DNA from: Sphingomonas sp.
GTDB lineage: Bacteria > Pseudomonadota > Alphaproteobacteria > Sphingomonadales > Sphingomonadaceae
Assembly: GCA_021732445.1 (NCBI GenBank)
Contig: JAKFUZ010000005.1
Coordinates: 61,300 to 125,299 of the forward strand
DNA: 64,000 nucleotides
Reading direction: 5' to 3'
The position numbers and the translations under genes were made by a program. Below are positions 1 to 9,206 of the stretch, in pieces (the first letter of the stretch is position 1; the number at the start of each line of letters is the position of its first letter). Below the pieces are notes generated by a model. It was not told the origin of the DNA. It searched no databases and saw only the letters and a list, made by a program, of their open reading frames with translations.

Positions 1-1
1 C

Positions 2-691
2 CCTGAGGCGGTGCGCGAGCGGCTGGGCTATCTGCCGCAGGATTTCGGGGTGTATCCGCGGGTGTCAGCCTATGACATGCTCGATCATATGGCGGTTCTG
101 AAGGGCATTGCCTCGGCGGCCGATCGCAAGGCAACGGTGGAGACATTGCTCAACCAGACCAATTTGTGGGCCGTCCGCAAAAAGGCGATTGCCGGCTTTT
201 CGGGCGGCATGCGACAGCGCTTCGGCATTGCGCAGGCGCTGATCGGCAACCCGCAGCTCATTATTGTGGACGAGCCGACCGCCGGCCTCGACCCGGAAGA
301 GCGCAACCGGTTTCTCAACCTGCTCGCCGAAATTGGCGAGGATGTCGTCATCATCCTGTCTACCCATATTGTCGATGACGTCGCCGATTTGTGCCCGCGC
401 ATGGCGGTGCTGGCGGGCGGGCGCATTCAGCTCGAAGGCGCTCCGCTCGACCTGATCGCTCGGTCGCGCGGGACGGTGTGGGCCAAAACCATCGGTCGCG
501 ATGAGATGGCCGATTATGCGACCGCGCATGAGGTGATCTCCACCCGGCTGTTCGCCGGCCGCACCATCATCCACATTTTGTCGGATACAGACCCGGAAAA
601 TGGGTTTACCGCTGTCGATGGCGGGCTGGAGGACGTGTATTTCGCCACGCTTGCCCGGTCGCGCCGCGCAGCGCCCGCCCACGCCGCCTAA
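2..691 (+). CDS. ABC transporter ATP-binding protein, 5' end missing
   Basis: This is the nucleotide-binding subunit of an ABC-2 type exporter; it hydrolyses ATP to drive the permease encoded next to it. The frame is open from base 2, so the N-terminus with Walker A lies outside the window. Visible are the Q-loop region (YLPQDFGVYP), the ABC signature (FSGGMRQRFGIAQAL), Walker B with the catalytic glutamate (LIIVDEPTAGLD) and the switch histidine (LSTHIVDD). The family is certain. The substrate is unknown, but the partner is a permease-peptidase fusion 18 bases downstream, which suggests one operon. Confidence 0.93.
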   Translation, partial: PEAVRERLGYLPQDFGVYPRVSAYDMLDHMAVLKGIASAADRKATVETLLNQTNLWAVRKKAIAGFSGGMRQRFGIAQALIGNPQLIIVDEPTAGLDPEERNRFLNLLAEIGEDVVIILSTHIVDDVADLCPRMAVLAGGRIQLEGAPLDLIARSRGTVWAKTIGRDEMADYATAHEVISTRLFAGRTIIHILSDTDPENGFTAVDGGLEDVYFATLARSRRAAPAHAA

Positions 692-709
692 CCGGGAGAA
701 ACCCGCGCC

Positions 710-3700
710 ATGTTTGCAAAAATCGCTGCGTTCGAGCTGCGCTACCAGTTTCGCAACCCGGTTTTCTGGGTGGTTGGCATTTTGTTTTTCCTGCTGACGT
801 TCGGCTCGGTGACGATCGAGCAAGTCAGCATCGGTGGCGGTGGCAACGTGCACAAAAACGGCCCGTTTGCAATTATCCAGACGCACCTGATTCTCACGCT
901 GTTCTACATGTTCGTGACAACGGCCTTTGTCGCCAATGTCATCGTGCGCGACGACGAGAGCGGCTTTGGCCCCATGGTTCGCTCCACCCGCGTGACCAGG
1001 TTCGACTATTTGATTGCCCGGTTCGCGGGCGCGTTTGCCGCCGGCGCTATCGCGTTTCTTTCGGTGCCGGTCGCGATCTGGATTGGCTCGTTCATGCCAT
1101 GGGTCGATTCGGAAACGCTGGGCCCGAACATGCTCGGCGCCTATGGCTTTGCCTATTTCGTCATGGCGCTGCCCAACATCTTCATCACCTCGGCAATCTT
1201 CTTTGCAGTTGCCACCATGACTCGCTCGATGATGTATTCCTATGTCGGGGTAGTCGTGTTTCTGGCACTTTACGGTATCGTGCTGACCCTGCTGCGCCAG
1301 CTCCCCGATTTTCGCGAATGGGGCGGCTATGTCGAGCCGTTCGGCATTGGCGCGTTTGCTACGGCCACCCGCTATTGGACGACGAGCGACTCAAACACGC
1401 TTACACCGCCGCTGGGCGGCATGCCGCTCGTCAACCGGCTGCTTTGGACCGGCGTGGGCATCGCTGCGCTCACGCTCGCCTATGCACGGTTTTCATTCAC
1501 CGAGCGCGGCGCCTCAAAGCGCGCGCTGCGCCGCCAGGAAAAGCGCGCGGCGAAACTTGCAGCGACCGCGCCACTGATCGTCGCCACGTTGCCGCCCGTT
1601 ACGCCTGCCGCAGCCGGCTGGGCGCGGCTGACGCAGCGCATGCGCTTTGAAATGGCGCTGGTGTTCAAAAGCCCGGCATTTTTCGTGCTGATGCTGATCG
1701 GGCTGCTCAATGCGGGCCTCGACCTGTATTTTGCCAACCAGATTTATGGAACGCCGCCACGCCCGCTGACCTTTTCACTCATCAGCACGCTGAGCGGCTC
1801 TTTCAGCATCATTCCGGTCATCATCGCCATCTATTATTCGGGCGAGCTTGTGTGGCGTGATCGCGAGCGCAAGATGCACGAGATTATCGACTCAACCTCG
1901 CTGCCGAACTGGGCCTATCTGGTGCCCAAGGTGCTGGCGGTCGCGGCAGTGCTGTGTTCAACCATTATCGCCAGCATGATCGCGGCGATCATCGTGCAGC
2001 TTGCGCGCGGGCAAACCGACCTCGCGCTCGGCGGCTATCTGAGCTGGTACGTGTTGCCCAATTCTGTGGACATGATCCTGCTCGCCATTCTGGCAGTGTT
2101 CGTGCAGGCGCTCAGCCCCAACAAATATGTCGGCTGGGCGGTGATGGTCGTGTATTTCGTTGCCACCATCACGCTCGGCAATATCGGCTTCGAGCACCCG
2201 CTCTATACCTATGGCGCAACCACACCCAACCCGTTGTCGGACATGAACGGCAACAATCTGGGCGCCGGCGGGGCGTGGATGCTGCGGCTATACTGGTCGG
2301 GGATCGCGCTCATTATGGCGGTCGGTGCGCATCTGCTGTGGCGGCGGGGCACGGCGGTGTCGCTCACCAACCGGCTGAAGCGCGCGCCCGCGCGGCTGCT
2401 GGGCATACCCGGCGCGCTACTGGGGCTGGGTGTGCTCACATCGGCGGCGAGCGGCGCCTTCATCTTTTACAACACCAATGTGCTGAACCAATATCGCACC
2501 GCCGACGACGGCGACAGGCGGCTGGCGGGCTATGAGCGGAAATATCTGAAGTATGAAAACCTGCCTCAGCCCTCCACCACCGACATCAAGCTCGCGATTG
2601 AGCTGTTTCCGCACGACAAGCGCATGGAAGTCAAAGGCAGCTACGCGCTTGTGAACGACACCGGCGCGCCGCTCAGCGACCTGCATGTGCGCTTTGCCGA
2701 CCCCGATTTGAAGATCATCGATCTGCAAGTTCCCGGCGCCACGCTCGCAATGGACGACGAGGACCATGGCTACCGCATCTATCGTTTCGCCACGCCGCTG
2801 CTGCCGGGCGCCAGCGCCGCCCTCAGTTTCCAGACGCAGCTCTGGCAGCGCGGCTTTGGCGCCAAGGGACAGTCCAGCTCGGTCGTTGACAATGGCAGCT
2901 TTGCCAATGCCGCCCAGTTTACCCCCATCATCGGCATGGACCGGAACAATCTTTTGTCCGACCGCATCAAACGCCGCAAGAACGGGCTGCCCGCCGAATT
3001 GCGACCGGCCAAGCTTGAGGACACCGCCGCGCAGGCCAAAAACTACCTCAACAACGCCGACTGGGTGAATGCCGACATTACCGTGTCCACCGTTGCCGAC
3101 CAAACGCCAATCGCGCCCGGCAGAAAAATATCCGACATCACGACCGGTAGGCGTCGCACCGCGCATTTCGTGTCAACGGCGCCCATTCTTGCATTCTTCG
3201 CCGTGCAATCGGCCGCATACGCCGAAAAATCTGCGGATGCCAAAGGGGTTCGCGCCACCGTCTATTACGACGCAAAGCACGGCTATAATGTCGACCGGAT
3301 GCTCAAGGCGATGCAGCTATCGCTCGATTATTATCGCCGGAATTTTGGGCCCTATCAGTTCGACTATGCGCGGGTCATCGAATTTCCCGGTTACGCGGCT
3401 TTTGCGCAGGCATTTGCCGGCACCATCCCTTACTCCGAAGGAATAGGGTTCATTGCGGACACCCGCGACCCCAATGCAATCGACTATGCCACCTATGTGA
3501 CGGCGCATGAGCTAGGCCACCAATATTGGGGGCACCAGCTCATCAGCGCCAACATGCAGGGCGGCACCCTGATGGTGGAGACGCTGGCGCAATATTCCGC
3601 GCTGATGGTGATGAAGCACGTTTACGGCGAAGACAAAATCCGCCGGTTCCTGAAATATGAGCTGGACCAGTATTTGCGCGGCCGCGGATCGGAAGCGCTT

Positions 3701-4297
3701 GAGGAACTGCCGCTCGAACGGGTCGAGAACCAGGGCTATATCCATTACCGCAAAGGCGCCGTCGTCATGTATCTGCTGCAGGACCGGCTGGGCGAGGACC
3801 GCGTCAATGCGGTGCTGCGCGGGCTGCTCGCCAGATATCGCTTCAAAAGCCAGCCCTATGCCCGCTCGCTTGATCTGGTCGATGGCCTGAAGGCTGCCGC
3901 CCAATCTGACGCTGACAAGCGCCTGATCGAAGATTTGTTCGAGCGGATCACCATCTACGACCTGAAGCTAAAGTCCGCGATGACGACCAAGCGCGCCGAT
4001 GGCCAGTATCAAACCATACTGACGATTGCCGCCGACAAATTCTATGCCGACGGCAAAGGCCGCGAAACCAGGGCCCGGCTGGACGACAATATTCAGGTCG
4101 GGCTGTTCGCGGCGCGGCCGGGCATCGGCGCATTCAGCGCCAGGGACGTCGAGCTGATCGAGCGCCGCCCGGTCCGCTCGGGCGAACAAAAGATCGTCGT
4201 AATCAGCAAGAAAAAGCCAACCTTTGCCGGCATCGACCCCTATAACAAATATATCGACCGCAATTCCGACGACAATGTAACGGCCGTTACCGGCTGA
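710..4297 (+). CDS. ABC-2 permease fused to M1-type metallopeptidase
   Basis: This 1195-residue membrane protein has two parts. Roughly residues 1-580 hold many hydrophobic segments in two ABC-2 permease-like blocks. From about residue 620 to the end is a periplasmic M1-type (gluzincin) aminopeptidase domain. The zinc motif is HELGH at residues 933-937, and the third ligand is probably E957 in VETLAQY, with 19 residues between the second histidine and that glutamate. Classical M1 enzymes have 18. The gene follows the ATPase gene by 18 bases, so the two likely form one exporter. Whether the peptidase trims an exported peptide or acts independently is not visible. The fold is confident; the substrate is unknown. 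Confidence 0.9.
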   Translation: MFAKIAAFELRYQFRNPVFWVVGILFFLLTFGSVTIEQVSIGGGGNVHKNGPFAIIQTHLILTLFYMFVTTAFVANVIVRDDESGFGPMVRSTRVTRFDYLIARFAGAFAAGAIAFLSVPVAIWIGSFMPWVDSETLGPNMLGAYGFAYFVMALPNIFITSAIFFAVATMTRSMMYSYVGVVVFLALYGIVLTLLRQLPDFREWGGYVEPFGIGAFATATRYWTTSDSNTLTPPLGGMPLVNRLLWTGVGIAALTLAYARFSFTERGASKRALRRQEKRAAKLAATAPLIVATLPPVTPAAAGWARLTQRMRFEMALVFKSPAFFVLMLIGLLNAGLDLYFANQIYGTPPRPLTFSLISTLSGSFSIIPVIIAIYYSGELVWRDRERKMHEIIDSTSLPNWAYLVPKVLAVAAVLCSTIIASMIAAIIVQLARGQTDLALGGYLSWYVLPNSVDMILLAILAVFVQALSPNKYVGWAVMVVYFVATITLGNIGFEHPLYTYGATTPNPLSDMNGNNLGAGGAWMLRLYWSGIALIMAVGAHLLWRRGTAVSLTNRLKRAPARLLGIPGALLGLGVLTSAASGAFIFYNTNVLNQYRTADDGDRRLAGYERKYLKYENLPQPSTTDIKLAIELFPHDKRMEVKGSYALVNDTGAPLSDLHVRFADPDLKIIDLQVPGATLAMDDEDHGYRIYRFATPLLPGASAALSFQTQLWQRGFGAKGQSSSVVDNGSFANAAQFTPIIGMDRNNLLSDRIKRRKNGLPAELRPAKLEDTAAQAKNYLNNADWVNADITVSTVADQTPIAPGRKISDITTGRRRTAHFVSTAPILAFFAVQSAAYAEKSADAKGVRATVYYDAKHGYNVDRMLKAMQLSLDYYRRNFGPYQFDYARVIEFPGYAAFAQAFAGTIPYSEGIGFIADTRDPNAIDYATYVTAHELGHQYWGHQLISANMQGGTLMVETLAQYSALMVMKHVYGEDKIRRFLKYELDQYLRGRGSEALEELPLERVENQGYIHYRKGAVVMYLLQDRLGEDRVNAVLRGLLARYRFKSQPYARSLDLVDGLKAAAQSDADKRLIEDLFERITIYDLKLKSAMTTKRADGQYQTILTIAADKFYADGKGRETRARLDDNIQVGLFAARPGIGAFSARDVELIERRPVRSGEQKIVVISKKKPTFAGIDPYNKYIDRNSDDNVTAVTG

Positions 4298-4321
4298 CCA
4301 TGCCATTTCTTGGGCCGCAGC

Positions 4322-5191
4322 TCAGCGGCTCCAGCGCGCCCAGATGGCGGTGGGCAGCAGCAGCCCGCGCGCTTCCTCGCGCACGGCCAGTTCGCCCATC
4401 TCCACCGTTCCGCCAAGCGCCGCCATCGTTTGGCGCAGCACCTCGCCGATCGCCAGCGCCGACATGCGAACCGCATAAACGGTGAGGAACAGAAAACGCG
4501 ACTCCGCATCGAGCAGGTGGCGGCAATCGCTGATAAGTGCCGGCAACCCCTCTTCCAGCTTCCACACCTCACCGTCCGGCCCGCGACCATATTTGGGCGG
4601 ATCGAGCAATATGCCGTCATACCGGCGGCCGCGCCGCACCTCGCGGGCGACGAATTTGGCGCAGTCATCGACCAGCCAGCGCACCGGCTTGTCGGCAAGG
4701 CCGGAAAGCGCTGCATTGCCGCGCGCCGCCTCGACCGATTTTTTTGACGCATCGACATGCACCATCCTGGCACCGCGCGCCGCCATCGCGCACGTGCCAA
4801 CGCCGGTATAGCCGAACAGGTTGAGGCACTCGGGCGCCGCCATGCCCGCCACCTGCTCGCGCATCCACTGCCACACCGGCGCCATGTCGGGGAAAAATCC
4901 CAGGTGCCGAAACGGGGTGGTTTGCGCGGTGAAGCGCACGTCATCCCACGCAAGCGGCCAGCCATCATAAGGGACTTGCGTCGCAAACTGCCACTTGCCG
5001 CCGCCATCCTCGTCCGCGCCGGGGATGAACTCGGCATCCGCGCGCCAGGCGTCGCTGGCCGGCGCCCACATCGCCTGCGGTTCGGGGCGGATAAAGCGGA
5101 AACGGCCATAGCGTTCGAGCTTGCGGCCATTACCGCAATCGAGCAGGCCATAATCTGGCCATGCCTCGCCGATGAGCGTTTGCAGGCTCAT
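4322..5191 (-). CDS. Class I SAM-dependent methyltransferase (RlmI-like)
   Basis: This 289-residue protein resembles the COG1092 group of RNA methyltransferases. It has the SAM-binding glycine loop (LNLFGYTGVGTCAMAARGA), an acidic residue ending the next strand (MVHVDASKKS) and the motif LLDPPKYGRG, the DPPK active-site loop. It is shorter than E. coli RlmI and shows no clear N-terminal PUA domain. Its ATG overlaps the thrC stop by four bases, so it is translationally coupled as the last gene of the cytochrome oxidase-thrC run. The exact RNA target is not certain. Confidence 0.85.
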   Translation of the reverse strand: MSLQTLIGEAWPDYGLLDCGNGRKLERYGRFRFIRPEPQAMWAPASDAWRADAEFIPGADEDGGGKWQFATQVPYDGWPLAWDDVRFTAQTTPFRHLGFFPDMAPVWQWMREQVAGMAAPECLNLFGYTGVGTCAMAARGARMVHVDASKKSVEAARGNAALSGLADKPVRWLVDDCAKFVAREVRRGRRYDGILLDPPKYGRGPDGEVWKLEEGLPALISDCRHLLDAESRFLFLTVYAVRMSALAIGEVLRQTMAALGGTVEMGELAVREEARGLLLPTAIWARWSR

Positions 5192-6588
5192 GCGCGCGGG
5201 GTCGCGCGCTCGGCAACATAAGCGGTAATGTCGGCAAAGCTGGCGGGAAGCGTCGCAAAGCGCTCCTCCCGCTCGAACAGGTCGCCAATGCGAGCAGGGA
5301 TGCTGGGCCGGGCGCCGGTTGCGCGCTCCACCGCGTCGCGAAATTTGGCCGGGTGCGCGGTCGCCAGCGTCACTACGGGAATATCGCGTGCAAGGCCCGC
5401 CCGGCGCGCGGCAGCCAGGCCAATTGCCGTGTGCGGGTCGATGATCTGCCCGGCAAATTCATATGCCCACCGCATGCCAAGCGCCATGTTATCAGCATCA
5501 ATCCGATCGCTGGAAAAAAGTGCTGCGGCGCCGGCGCGCTGCGCGTCCGTCAGGGCCATGGCCCGCCTCGCCTCAAAACCCGCCATCTGCGCGGCTGTTG
5601 CCGCGCCGTCCCGGCCCGAAAGGTCGAACAACAGCCGCTCGAAATTGCTCGATACCTGAATATCCATCGACGGGCTTTGCGTGGGCGTGACGGTGCCGGC
5701 CGAATAATCGCCGGTTGAAAGCGCGCGGTGGAGAATGTCGTTCACATTGGTCGCGACAATCAGCCGCGCCACTGGCAGCCCCATCTTAGCCGCGACATAG
5801 CCTGCGAACACATCGCCAAAATTGCCCGTCGGCACCGAAAAGGCGACCGGCCGCTCGGGCGCGCCGAGCCGCACTGCCGCGTAAAAATAATAGACGATCT
5901 GCGCCATCAACCTGGCCCAGTTGATTGAATTGACCGCCGACAGCGTGAACCGGCCCGCAAATTCGGGTGTATTGAACATCGCCTTCACCAGCGCCTGCGC
6001 GTCGTCAAAGCTGCCGTCGATGGCGATATTGTGGATGTTGGGCGCCAGCACCGTCGTCATTTGCCGCCGCTGCACATCGGACACCCGGCCTTTCGGGTGC
6101 AGCATGAACACGTCCACCCCCGCGCGCCCCGCCAGCGCATCAATGGCGGCCGATCCGGTATCACCGGAAGTTGCACCGACCACCGTCAGTTGCTGATCCG
6201 ACCCGGCGAGGAACCGCTCAAACAGCAGGCCCAGCAGTTGCAACGCGACATCCTTGAAGGCAAGCGTCGGCCCGTGGAAAAGCTCCAGCAGCCAGTGCTG
6301 GGCGTCAAGCTGCACGAGCGGCGTCACCGCCCCGTGCGCGAACCTGCCATAAGCCTGGGCGCACAGCGCGCGCAAATCTTCCGGCGCGATCACGCCTTCA
6401 GTGAACGGTGCCATCACCGCGACCGCCGTATCGACATAAGAGGCGCCGCGAAGCGCTGTGATCTGCCCGGCGGTCAGGGTCGGCCAGCGCTCGGGCAGGT
6501 AGAGGCCGCCATCGCCTGCAAGCCCGCCAAGCGTTGCCATGTCAAAGGTCAGGACAGGCGCTGTCCCCCGGGTACTGATGTAGCGCAT
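5188..6588 (-). CDS. thrC: Threonine synthase
   Basis: It converts O-phosphohomoserine to L-threonine using pyridoxal phosphate, in the cytoplasm. The 466-residue length is normal for the long class of threonine synthase. The PLP lysine is K112 in HGPTLAFKDVALQ, and the phosphate-binding loop is ATSGDTGSAA. The N-terminus (MRYISTRG...GGLYLPE) is typical of the family, which supports the chosen ATG. It lies 45 bases downstream of the SURF1 gene, a linkage common in Alphaproteobacteria and probably reflecting co-transcription rather than shared function. Confidence 0.97.
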   Translation of the reverse strand: MRYISTRGTAPVLTFDMATLGGLAGDGGLYLPERWPTLTAGQITALRGASYVDTAVAVMAPFTEGVIAPEDLRALCAQAYGRFAHGAVTPLVQLDAQHWLLELFHGPTLAFKDVALQLLGLLFERFLAGSDQQLTVVGATSGDTGSAAIDALAGRAGVDVFMLHPKGRVSDVQRRQMTTVLAPNIHNIAIDGSFDDAQALVKAMFNTPEFAGRFTLSAVNSINWARLMAQIVYYFYAAVRLGAPERPVAFSVPTGNFGDVFAGYVAAKMGLPVARLIVATNVNDILHRALSTGDYSAGTVTPTQSPSMDIQVSSNFERLLFDLSGRDGAATAAQMAGFEARRAMALTDAQRAGAAALFSSDRIDADNMALGMRWAYEFAGQIIDPHTAIGLAAARRAGLARDIPVVTLATAHPAKFRDAVERATGARPSIPARIGDLFEREERFATLPASFADITAYVAERATPRA

Positions 6589-6633
6589 GGGCCAAAGCCG
6601 TTACCGGGGAGATCGCCCAAGCACAAGCGTTGC

Positions 6634-7254
6634 TCAGCGGCCCTTCATCCGCGCCCGCAGCGCCAGCGCGTAGACAGCCAGCGCAAGCGCTGCAAAGACA
6701 AACCATTGCACCGCATAAGCCAGATGGTTGTTGGGCACACTCGACAGATCTGCCGGCGGATTGGCGGCAAGCCCGGCGCGCGGCGGGTCTGCCACCAGCA
6801 TCAGCGTTTTGGGGGCCGGCGCAGCAAACAGGCGGGCGACCAGCGGCGCATGATCCGGCGCATTGGTAATATACCCCAAGACATCGCCCCCCTTCCACAC
6901 CGGCCGGTCCGCCGGCGACTGACTCATGCCGACCTGCACCGTCACCCCCGGCCCCTCGGCTCCGGTCCGGCAGCGCGCCAGGTGCCGCCAGCCGACGCCG
7001 CCCCTGGCATTGCGACCGCCCTCATGCACCCATCCGGTAACCTCAAGGCACAAAAAGCCGGCGCGGCGGAACAGCAGCGCATCACCAACCGGAATGCGCG
7101 GGAAGGCGATAGGCGGCAATTTCTGGTTTCGCGCATAAAGGGCGAGCAACGTGGCCTTTTCGGCGTGACGCTGCAATTGCCAGACGCCCAGCCCCACCAT
7201 GATGGCGGCGGCCATCAGCACCAGCCCGGTCGCGACCAGCGGCACGCGCTTCAT
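6634..7254 (-). CDS. SURF1 family cytochrome c oxidase assembly protein
   Basis: SURF1 (Shy1) proteins help insert heme a into subunit I of cytochrome c oxidase. The 206 residues show the expected pattern: an N-terminal membrane helix ending in GVWQLQRHAEK, a periplasmic middle domain, and a C-terminal helix preceded by NNHLAYAVQWF. The start ATG overlaps the stop of the DUF983 gene by four bases. It sits in the oxidase operon just after ctaE and DUF983, which agrees with an assembly role. Confidence 0.94.
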   Translation of the reverse strand: MKRVPLVATGLVLMAAAIMVGLGVWQLQRHAEKATLLALYARNQKLPPIAFPRIPVGDALLFRRAGFLCLEVTGWVHEGGRNARGGVGWRHLARCRTGAEGPGVTVQVGMSQSPADRPVWKGGDVLGYITNAPDHAPLVARLFAAPAPKTLMLVADPPRAGLAANPPADLSSVPNNHLAYAVQWFVFAALALAVYALALRARMKGR

Positions 7255-7640
7255 TCGCCGCGCCGGTCGAGCCGCCCTTCGCGCGCGGCATTGCGGAACT
7301 CAAGCGACAGGAGCGCAGCCTTGGCGATCCGCAACGACCAGAGCACCGCCCCGGCCGTCACCGGCACCCACAGGACCAGATGCACCCAAAAGGGCGGGTG
7401 CAGCGTCAGCTCCAGCGTCAACGCCGCCGTGACGATGACAGCGCCCAGAATGAGCGTCAGGAAGGCGGCCGGCCCGTCCCCCACATTGAACTGCGAAAAA
7501 TCGAGCGCACACACCGGGCAGGCCGCCGAAAATGTCGCCCAACCGGCAAACAGCGTCTTGCTCCCGCAGCGCGGGCACAGCCCCCCAAGCGCTGCCCTGA
7601 ACGGTTCGGGCGCGGCCGGCGGTGGCGCCGCGCCCGTCAC
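7251..7640 (-). CDS. DUF983 family protein
   Basis: A small membrane protein commonly found between ctaE and SURF1 genes in Alphaproteobacteria and thought to assist oxidase biogenesis; its biochemical role is unknown. It carries a zinc-ribbon-like pair, CPRCG and CPVC, 18-20 residues apart, followed by two hydrophobic segments. The frame stays open well back into ctaE, so the start is uncertain. I chose the GTG four bases after the ctaE stop, giving 129 residues, close to the usual family length; no convincing ribosome binding site supports it. Confidence 0.82.
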   Translation of the reverse strand: MTGAAPPPAAPEPFRAALGGLCPRCGSKTLFAGWATFSAACPVCALDFSQFNVGDGPAAFLTLILGAVIVTAALTLELTLHPPFWVHLVLWVPVTAGAVLWSLRIAKAALLSLEFRNAAREGRLDRRGE

Positions 7641-7644
7641 CGGG

Positions 7645-8508
7645 TCAACCGGCGTGGACCGGCGCGCCGGCACCGCCCCAGACGTAAATCGAGACGAACA
7701 GGAACAGCCACACGACATCGACAAAATGCCAGTACCAGGCGGCCGCCTCAAACCCGAAATGCTGCCGGGGCGTGAAATGCCCCCGGTAGACCCGGACCTG
7801 GCAGACGATGAGGAAAATGGTGCCGATGAGCACGTGAAACCCGTGAAACCCAGTCGCCATAAAGAACGACGCACCATAATTCAGCCCGGCAAAGTGGAAC
7901 GGCGCATCGCGATATTCATAGGCCTGAATGGCGCTGAACAGCGCACCCAGCGCAATGGTGAACCACAGCCCCTTTTTCAGCCCCGCCCGGTCGCCATGAA
8001 TCAGCGCATGGTGCGCCCAGGTAACCGTTGTGCCCGAGGTGAGCAGGATGATGGTGTTCAGCAGTGGAAAGTTGAACGGGTTGATGACCTCAATGCCCTT
8101 GGGCGGCCATTGCCCGGCAATCGCCTTCACATCAGCCACGATCCGCGTCACTTCGCCGTTCACTACTTCAACGGGTGCCGGAAACAGCGAAAAGTCAAAA
8201 AATGCCCAGAACCAGCCAACGAAAAACATCACCTCGGAGGCGATGAACAGGATCATGCCGTAGCGCAGGTGAAGCTGCACCACCGGCGTGTGGTCGCCGC
8301 GATGCGCCTCCTTGATAACGTCCGACCACCACAGGAACATCGTGGCCAAAACACCTGCCACGCCTGCAAAGAAAATGGCGCCGCCACCGGCTGCCTTATG
8401 CATCCACATGATGCCGCCAGACGCCATCGCCAGCGCCGATATTGCGCCGAGCAGCGGCCAGAAGCTGGGGGCGAGAATATGGTAATCGTGGTTCTTGGCG
8501 CCTGCCAT
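7645..8508 (-). CDS. ctaE: Cytochrome c oxidase subunit III
   Basis: Core membrane subunit of the aa3-type oxidase; it stabilises the complex and the proton uptake path. The 287-residue protein has seven likely helices. Visible family signatures include NHDYHILAPSFWPLLGA near the N-terminus, SEVMFFVGWFWAFF with the conserved glutamate, the TGFHGFHVLIGT stretch, and a C-terminal WYWHFVDVVWLFLFVSIYVWG. It follows ctaG by 36 bases in the minus-strand operon. Confidence 0.97.
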   Translation of the reverse strand: MAGAKNHDYHILAPSFWPLLGAISALAMASGGIMWMHKAAGGGAIFFAGVAGVLATMFLWWSDVIKEAHRGDHTPVVQLHLRYGMILFIASEVMFFVGWFWAFFDFSLFPAPVEVVNGEVTRIVADVKAIAGQWPPKGIEVINPFNFPLLNTIILLTSGTTVTWAHHALIHGDRAGLKKGLWFTIALGALFSAIQAYEYRDAPFHFAGLNYGASFFMATGFHGFHVLIGTIFLIVCQVRVYRGHFTPRQHFGFEAAAWYWHFVDVVWLFLFVSIYVWGGAGAPVHAG

Positions 8509-8544
8509 GGTCGTGTCCCGTTTGGTAGCTGTTCGTAGGTTGCT

Positions 8545-9078
8545 CTAGCCTGCGGCCTTGGCGGAATCCACAGGGTAAAAAGTGTAGCTGAGCGTAATCG
8601 TGCGCACATCGCGCGCATCGGGGTCGCGCAGCATCTTGGGGTCGACGAAGAAGATCACCGGCATCCGCACCGTTTCATGCGGCTTCAGCGTTTGCTGCGT
8701 GAAGCAAAAACACTGAATTTTGGTGAAATATTTGCCGGCCTGCGCCGGGGTTACGTTGAAGGTCGCCGTGCCGGTTATCGGGTGATCGGCGTTGTTCGTC
8801 GCAACAAAAAACGCAATGTCGCGCGCGCCGACATCAACCGTGTCGGCGCGGCTTTCGGGCCGGAAGCTCCAGGCCAGCTTGGGGCTGACATTGGTGTCGA
8901 AATCAATCCGAACCTGTTGGCTGACGGCGCCCGGCGCAACCAGACCGCGCTGCGTGGTTCCATTCAGCCCGGTTGCCTGGCAGAACAGCCGGTACAGCGG
9001 CACGCTGGCAAAGCCCAGGCCCGTCATGCAGCATACGCCAATGCCGGCAAGCAACGCGGTGCCGAATTTGCCGGTCAT
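8545..9078 (-). CDS. ctaG: Cytochrome c oxidase assembly protein CtaG/Cox11
   Basis: Membrane-anchored copper chaperone that builds the CuB site of subunit I. It has 177 residues with one N-terminal membrane helix and a periplasmic immunoglobulin-like domain. The copper-binding pair is C123 and C125 in IQCFCFTQQTL; a further conserved cysteine is C33 in YRLFCQATG. Its ATG overlaps the stop of the preceding 43-residue gene by four bases, showing translational coupling. Confidence 0.96.
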   Translation of the reverse strand: MTGKFGTALLAGIGVCCMTGLGFASVPLYRLFCQATGLNGTTQRGLVAPGAVSQQVRIDFDTNVSPKLAWSFRPESRADTVDVGARDIAFFVATNNADHPITGTATFNVTPAQAGKYFTKIQCFCFTQQTLKPHETVRMPVIFFVDPKMLRDPDARDVRTITLSYTFYPVDSAKAAG

Positions 9079-9206
9079 CCCAGCCCCGCTTTGATCTTGG
9101 CAATCGAAATCGTAAACATCAGCACGACAAACGCGCCAAGTGCCAGTGCCATCACCAGCGCACGGCCGCGCTGGCGGGTGCGAATATCATCATCGTGCTG
9201 CGCCAT
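9075..9206 (-). CDS. Small single-span membrane protein in oxidase operon
   Basis: This 43-residue protein begins [16 protein letters not shown] and continues into one hydrophobic helix. Its ATG overlaps the ctaB stop by one base (TGATG), and its own TGA overlaps the ctaG ATG. Such tight packing and a charged head plus one helix match the small proteins often found at this place in alphaproteobacterial oxidase operons (CoxF-like). I infer an accessory role in oxidase assembly; no catalytic motif is present. Confidence 0.8.
   Translation of the reverse strand: MAQHDDDIRTRQRGRALVMALALGAFVVLMFTISIAKIKAGLG

Noticed and set aside
6031..8538. 835-codon open frame on the plus strand
   Set aside because: It is antisense to thrC, SURF1, DUF983 and ctaE, all of which have clear family motifs. 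The translation is Arg/His/Pro/Gln-rich, as expected for a shadow frame in GC-rich DNA.
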